Below are positions 37,270-42,010 of a DNA stretch of 42,010 bases, in pieces. Each line of letters opens with the position of its first letter. The first letter of the stretch is position 1. The notes beneath the pieces were generated by a model, which searched no databases, was not told the DNA's origin, and worked only from the letters and a program-made list of their open reading frames with translations. A program made the translations under genes and the position numbers. The stretch lies in the NCBI GenBank assembly GCA_001791795.1, contig MGFH01000047.1, positions 1 to 42,010 of the forward strand. Direction: 5' to 3'. Source of the DNA: Candidatus Wallbacteria bacterium GWC2_49_35. GTDB taxonomy: Bacteria; Muiribacteriota; UBA9980.

Positions 37270-39054
37270 ATGGCGCATGAAGAGATAAAGTTCAGTTTAA
37301 TTTATAAATTCATCATATTCGTAACCGCGCTGATAGTCGTCGTGCTTTCAGCCGTCACTTTCGTCGTTATAACGCACGAGCAGCAGATCATCACGCAGAA
37401 GATGCGCAATTCAGGGCTTCTGCTGGCAAGAACGCTCGCTAACGTGTCGAAGGGCCCTCTCATGCAAAACGATTACACCGGCCTCAAAGGCTATATCGAA
37501 GACATCAAAAAAGACAGCGAAGTCGCCTACTGCTATATATTCGAAGAACTCAACAAGACCTGCGTCGTGCACGTCAATAAAGTCGACTCTCAGAATTACG
37601 AAGGCGCTTCTTTTTCCGCGTTCACCGATGAGGTTTCTCTGGGTGCGCTCAACGCCACGGAAGAGATCATAATCAACTGGCGCGAAAAGAAGAGCGGCAT
37701 AAAATATATCGATATTTCATGTCCGATTGTCGAAGGCCAGACCAATTACGGAAAGGTCCGTATCGGATATTCGCTTAAAAAACTCGAAGAAGAATTGTAT
37801 TCTACGGCGCAAAAGGTCATCATAATAGCCATAATAGCCATTGTGCTGGGCTTTCTCGTATCCATAATTCTCGCCCGCATAATACTGCGGCCCGTATCCG
37901 AACTCGTCGACGGCGTCGATAAAATATCGTTCGGCGATTTCGGCCATCAGATAAAGGTCACGACCACCGACGAGCTGGGACTTCTCGCGGAAACGTTCAA
38001 CCGAATGTCATATAACATCTCGGTGCTTTATACCGTTTCGAATAAGATGAATTACGTTTCCGACCGCGACGAGCTGCTGCGCATAATCATGAACAACGCC
38101 ATCGACGCGCTCAAAGCCCAGAAAGGCTCGATAATGCTGCTCAACGATAAGGACGAACTCGAATTGAGCCTCGTCAGCGGCCACGCGCATGAAATGAAAA
38201 AACTTGTAACGCTTAAAAAGGGCGACGGCGTAGCCGGCACGGTCGCCGAAACAGGCCAGCCTTTCGTTATCAACCGCGGCGAAAACGACGAGCTGTTCAA
38301 AAGATACGAAGAATTCATCAACCGCAGCCAGATCGACTCGCTGCTATGCGTTCCGCTTAAAATTGAAGACCGCGTTATCGGCGTTATCAATATAGTCAAC
38401 AAAAAAGACAACCTCAAGTTCCATGTAAACGACACCAAACTCATGATGGTGCTCGGCGCCCAGGCGGCCGTTACCATCAATAAAGCCAAGGTTTATGAAG
38501 ATTCGATAACCGACGGCATGACCAAACTATATATCCACAGATATTTCCAGGCCCGCCTCGACGCCGAACTTTCAAGATCGGGCCGCTACGGCACCAAACT
38601 GGCGCTGCTTATGTTCGACGTCGACCATTTCAAGAAATTTAACGACACATACGGCCACCAGCAGGGCGACATAGTCCTGATCGAAACCGCTCAAATAGTC
38701 AAAGACTCCGTGCGCCTCAATATCGATATTCCCTGCCGCTACGGCGGAGAAGAATTCACGATAATAATGCCCGAAACCGACGCCGCCGGCGCGAAGGTCC
38801 TCGCCGAAAGACTCCGCAAACGCATCGAGGCCTTCGAGTATACGGGCCAGGAAAAACCCCTGCACGTAACCATAAGCATCGGCGTTTCCATATTCCCCGA
38901 CGACTCCACCGAAAAGCTCATGCTCATTAAAAAAGCCGACGACGCGCTCTACCGCGCTAAAGAAGCCGGCCGCAACAACACTCAAATTTATTCTGAATGC
39001 GGCATACCGTCCGAAACGGAAAAGAAAAGTGAACAAAAACCGGCCGGACATTAA
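37270..39054 (+). CDS. Membrane diguanylate cyclase: TM-extracytoplasmic sensor-TM-HAMP-GAF-GGDEF
   Basis: Two TM segments; HAMP ILRPVSELVDGVDKISFGDFGHQIKVTTTDELGLLAETFNRM; GAF-like region; GGEEF active site in CRYGGEEFTIIMPETD. Confidence 0.92.
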   Translation: MAHEEIKFSLIYKFIIFVTALIVVVLSAVTFVVITHEQQIITQKMRNSGLLLARTLANVSKGPLMQNDYTGLKGYIEDIKKDSEVAYCYIFEELNKTCVVHVNKVDSQNYEGASFSAFTDEVSLGALNATEEIIINWREKKSGIKYIDISCPIVEGQTNYGKVRIGYSLKKLEEELYSTAQKVIIIAIIAIVLGFLVSIILARIILRPVSELVDGVDKISFGDFGHQIKVTTTDELGLLAETFNRMSYNISVLYTVSNKMNYVSDRDELLRIIMNNAIDALKAQKGSIMLLNDKDELELSLVSGHAHEMKKLVTLKKGDGVAGTVAETGQPFVINRGENDELFKRYEEFINRSQIDSLLCVPLKIEDRVIGVINIVNKKDNLKFHVNDTKLMMVLGAQAAVTINKAKVYEDSITDGMTKLYIHRYFQARLDAELSRSGRYGTKLALLMFDVDHFKKFNDTYGHQQGDIVLIETAQIVKDSVRLNIDIPCRYGGEEFTIIMPETDAAGAKVLAERLRKRIEAFEYTGQEKPLHVTISIGVSIFPDDSTEKLMLIKKADDALYRAKEAGRNNTQIYSECGIPSETEKKSEQKPAGH

Positions 39055-39829
39055 GGTCTGCGTTTCCCACGGAAACTCATATATCAAAACCGCGCTTTAC
39101 GCGGGCAATTCACAGAAAGCTTTCTTCCGGCTCGAATCGAAGAAACCGCCTTCCGTTAGACTTTACTTATCGGAATTAATTAAAATATTCGATTATACTA
39201 AACTGGCCGATCCGGGCAAGATCACGCTCGCGCTTTCGGCGACCAGAAAAGACGCGGAACCGTTATTTCAAAAAATATGCGCTAAAGCAGGCTTCAGATT
39301 TTTAAGCGTTTCATGCGGCCTGGAGCTGCCCTTAAAGATCGATTACCTGCCGCCGGAATCTCTCGGAACCGACCGGATCTGCTCGGCCGCGGCCGCCCTT
39401 AAAAAATACCGCGGCGAGGCCGATAATATCGTAGTCATCGATTTCGGCACGGCGACTACCTTTAACCTTATATCGGGCGGGATTTTCAGGGGCGGGCTCA
39501 TACTTCCGGGGTTCGGGCTTTATAAAAACTCGCTCGGCGATTCCTGCGATTATCTTTTCAGGGTACGCTTCAACAGAATTGCGGGATTTCTCTGCCGCGA
39601 TACCGAATCTTCGCTTATAGCCGGAATTTACGGCGGGTATCCGGTCCTCGTCGGCGGGCTTTACCGAAAACTCCTTCACGACGCGCGCCTTGACGAAAAA
39701 AAAACATGTCTTGTAACTACCGGCGGATACGCCAATTTTTTCACGATGATGCTCGAAAGCCCCGTGATCTGCGACCAGTCGCTTGTGCTCGACGGAATTA
39801 ACATTATCGCGGGGCTAAATAGTGAATAG
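39029..39829 (+). CDS. Type III pantothenate kinase (CoaX)-like ASKHA protein
   Basis: LPPESLGTDRICSAAAALKKY; VVIDFGTATTFNLISGGIFRGGLILPGFGLYKNSL; N-terminal VCVSHGNSYIKTALY in place of DxGNT. Confidence 0.75.
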   Translation: MNKNRPDIKVCVSHGNSYIKTALYAGNSQKAFFRLESKKPPSVRLYLSELIKIFDYTKLADPGKITLALSATRKDAEPLFQKICAKAGFRFLSVSCGLELPLKIDYLPPESLGTDRICSAAAALKKYRGEADNIVVIDFGTATTFNLISGGIFRGGLILPGFGLYKNSLGDSCDYLFRVRFNRIAGFLCRDTESSLIAGIYGGYPVLVGGLYRKLLHDARLDEKKTCLVTTGGYANFFTMMLESPVICDQSLVLDGINIIAGLNSE

Positions 39830-40013
39830 TGAACAGTGAATAGTGAATAGTGGCGGATTTTTGATATTTTAAACAAATAGATTTGCCGCAGAATATTGAA
39901 CTGTAAATAATAATCGTTCTTCACTTCATAAAAAAATTATAAGTAAAAAACTATTTTCAAATGTCAAAAATCATCAACTGTTCTCTGTTCTCTATTATCT
40001 ATTCTCTGCATTA
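39820..40013. repeat. Inverted-repeat element with heptanucleotide-repeat arms
   Basis: Left arm agtgaat|agtgaac|agtgaat|agtgaat|agtggcg then gatttttgatattt; right arm (reverse complement) agaatag|ataatag|agaacag|agaacag|tt then gatgatttttgacattt. Confidence 0.6.
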
Positions 40014-40052
40014 TATTATTTTGTTTAATGATAAAAATAGAAAGAATAAACT

Positions 40053-41111
40053 ATGTGCGCTGAAAATTACATAAAAGAGCTTAATATCGGCGGCGTCAGG
40101 CTCGAGAACAATCTCATGCTCGCCCCGCTCGCCGGCATAACCGACTATCCCTTCAGGCTTATCTGCAGGGCGCTCGGCGCAGGCCTCACCGTTTCTGAAA
40201 TGGTGAACGTGACCGCGCTTACATATAAGAGCAAGACCATTCCTACGCTCACCAGAAGGAGCGCCGGCGAGCGCCCCTTTTCCATACAGCTTTTCGGCAA
40301 TAAGCCGGAGCATTTCGCAAACAGCGTCCGCCATATCATCCGCAACAAACTCAGCGAGATCATCGATATAAACATGGGCTGCCCGGCCAGGCAGGTCGTG
40401 ACCTCCGGCTCGGGTTCGTTTCTGATGAAAGAACCCGCCCTCGCCCGCGCCATAATCGAAGCATGCGTCGGGGCCTCGGAGGAATTCGGAAGCGAGCGCG
40501 TCCCGATCACCGTTAAAATAAGGCTAGGCTGGGACCTGAACACCATCAACGCCGTCGATTATACTAAAATGGCCGAAGACTGCGGCGCCTCCATGGTCAC
40601 CGTGCACGCCCGCACCTATTCGATGAAATTTTCCGGCACGCCTCTTTATCATCACGTGGCCGACTGTAAGAACGCAGTTAAAATTCCGGTTATAGTCAAC
40701 GGCGATATCAAACTCTACGACTCCGTGAAAAACGCCATCGATATATGCGGCGCCGACGGCGTTATGATAGGCCGTGCCGCCATGGGACGGATATGGATAT
40801 TCAACGACATTTTAAGGCAGGCCGCCGGCAAAAGAATGCTTGACTTTAGCATAGCCGATGTTATAAAATTAATAAAGCTCCACGGCCGGCTCGTCGGCGC
40901 TTTGTATTCCGATATCAACGGAGTCGAAAGTTTCCGCAAACAGCTGCTGTGGTACACTAAAGGCTGGTACGATTCGGCGAAGCTGCGCGAGCGGCTGAAG
41001 GTGGTCAAAACCCCCGACGAAATCGACTCCATCCTCGACGAATACCTTCACGCGATAGGCGATATCGCCATGCAGCGGCACAAGGTTATCGGCGCATATG
41101 ACATTATATGA
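40053..41111 (+). CDS. tRNA-dihydrouridine synthase (DusB-like)
   Basis: NNLMLAPLAGITDYPFRLICRALGAGLTVSEMVN; IIDINMGCPARQVVTSGSGSFLM; VHARTYSMKFSG; VNGDI; GADGVMIGRAAMGRIWIF. Confidence 0.94.
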   Translation: MCAENYIKELNIGGVRLENNLMLAPLAGITDYPFRLICRALGAGLTVSEMVNVTALTYKSKTIPTLTRRSAGERPFSIQLFGNKPEHFANSVRHIIRNKLSEIIDINMGCPARQVVTSGSGSFLMKEPALARAIIEACVGASEEFGSERVPITVKIRLGWDLNTINAVDYTKMAEDCGASMVTVHARTYSMKFSGTPLYHHVADCKNAVKIPVIVNGDIKLYDSVKNAIDICGADGVMIGRAAMGRIWIFNDILRQAAGKRMLDFSIADVIKLIKLHGRLVGALYSDINGVESFRKQLLWYTKGWYDSAKLRERLKVVKTPDEIDSILDEYLHAIGDIAMQRHKVIGAYDII

Positions 41112-41120
41112 CGGAAGAAG

Positions 41121-42010
41121 ATGAGAATAATAGATAAAAGACCGGGAAATAAAGTAACGGTTTATAAAACGCTTTCGCCGAAAAAATCTGCCGCGCTGGC
41201 CGCGGTTCTTTCGGTTATTTTCGCGAAAGTTTTTTTTGCCGCCTCCTTCATGCTCGCCTGCGCCGCCTGCTTTCCTCCGTCCGCCTCCGCGCAGGTGAAT
41301 TTCCCCTCGGGCGAGATATACTTTTCGCCGGAAACTGCGCTTGAGGAAAAGTTTATCGGCTTCCTTCACAGGGCCAACGGCTCGATATTTTTAGCCGCCG
41401 GCTCTCTCGATTCAAAAAATATAGCCGAAACGCTAATCGAGATCAGGATGAAAAAAATGCTGCCGATCAAGATCCTCTTATATAAGCCGGCGGCGGCCGA
41501 TAACCCGTATATTGAAAAATTCTTATATTATAATATAGACGTCGTCCTCGCCGAAAATCCGGCCGGGTTCGACCACGACTTCTGCATTATCGACCTTCGC
41601 TCGGTCTGGCTTTCATCCGCCGGCTTCGACTATAAATCGCTCAATCAGGATTACAACTACGCCATGATAGTCAGCGACAACGAAAAATTCGCCGAAAATT
41701 TTCAGGTCGAGTTCGTAGAAATGTTCGAAGGCAAGTACCACGGCGCGTCTTCACCTGTGAACACTCCGAACGCCAACATCAATTTCAACGGCGTGGCCGT
41801 CGACACCGCATTTTTACCTGAAGACGCCATAGACGGCAAGATCACTTCGATCATATCGAAGGCGTCTTCTAAAATAAGGGTAATCGCGGGCGAATTTAAA
41901 AATTCGCTCATGATCGATAATATAATCGGGCGCAAAAGCTCGGTGAGCGATATTTCGGCGCTATTTGAGTACGGCGCCGCCGCCGATTCGAAGGAAGAAT
42001 TTGAAAAATT
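41121..42010 (+). CDS. Exported PLD-like domain protein with degenerate HKD motif; truncated by window edge
   Basis: Manual translation from ATG 41121: signal peptide (AALAAVLSVIFAKVFFAASFMLACAACFPPSASA), GEIYFSPETALEEKFIGFLHRANGSIFLAAGSLDSKNIAETLIE..., DHDFCIIDLRSVWLSSAGFD. Confidence 0.75.
   Translation, partial: MRIIDKRPGNKVTVYKTLSPKKSAALAAVLSVIFAKVFFAASFMLACAACFPPSASAQVNFPSGEIYFSPETALEEKFIGFLHRANGSIFLAAGSLDSKNIAETLIEIRMKKMLPIKILLYKPAAADNPYIEKFLYYNIDVVLAENPAGFDHDFCIIDLRSVWLSSAGFDYKSLNQDYNYAMIVSDNEKFAENFQVEFVEMFEGKYHGASSPVNTPNANINFNGVAVDTAFLPEDAIDGKITSIISKASSKIRVIAGEFKNSLMIDNIIGRKSSVSDISALFEYGAAADSKEEFEK

Noticed and set aside
1-42010. CRISPR arrays, tRNA/rRNA genes, prophage or transposon modules
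   Set aside because: Intergenic regions were read by eye and no spaced direct repeats, cloverleaf-like genes, integrases or phage structural genes were recognised; a tRNAscan/Infernal run would be needed to be certain.

Overview
42 kb chromosomal window from an uncharacterised, probably uncultivated, bacterium. Most of it is ordinary metabolism and housekeeping: a methylmalonyl-CoA/biotin carboxyltransferase cluster, ugd, aroC, glgC, an RNB-family RNase, rsmD, coaD, a coaX-like gene and dusB. Interleaved are two type IV pilus/type II secretion blocks (GspF, GspE, PilM/N/O-like; then a secretin 5.7 kb away), a class D beta-lactamase, a DUF1848-type radical-SAM-like protein, an O-antigen-ligase/TPR protein, a HEAT+WG-repeat protein, and a tandem PhnD-like pair followed by a membrane diguanylate cyclase. 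Two edge-truncated CDSs are missing from the ORF track: a fused B12-binding/methylmalonyl-CoA epimerase protein at the left edge and a secreted PLD-like protein at the right edge. The best candidates for something new are: (1) the orphan PhnD-PhnD-GGDEF locus with no ABC transporter; (2) a structured 5' leader with mutually exclusive hairpins upstream of an SDR/nitroreductase pair; (3) a family of heptanucleotide-repeat inverted elements at gene 3' ends, one of which supplies the stop codon of the coaX-like gene; (4) the mutase-small-subunit/epimerase fusion; (5) a membrane-anchored Pipsqueak-like HTH protein divergent from the secretin gene. No tRNA, rRNA, CRISPR array or transposase was recognised. 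All family assignments come from reading motifs by eye; no database search was run.
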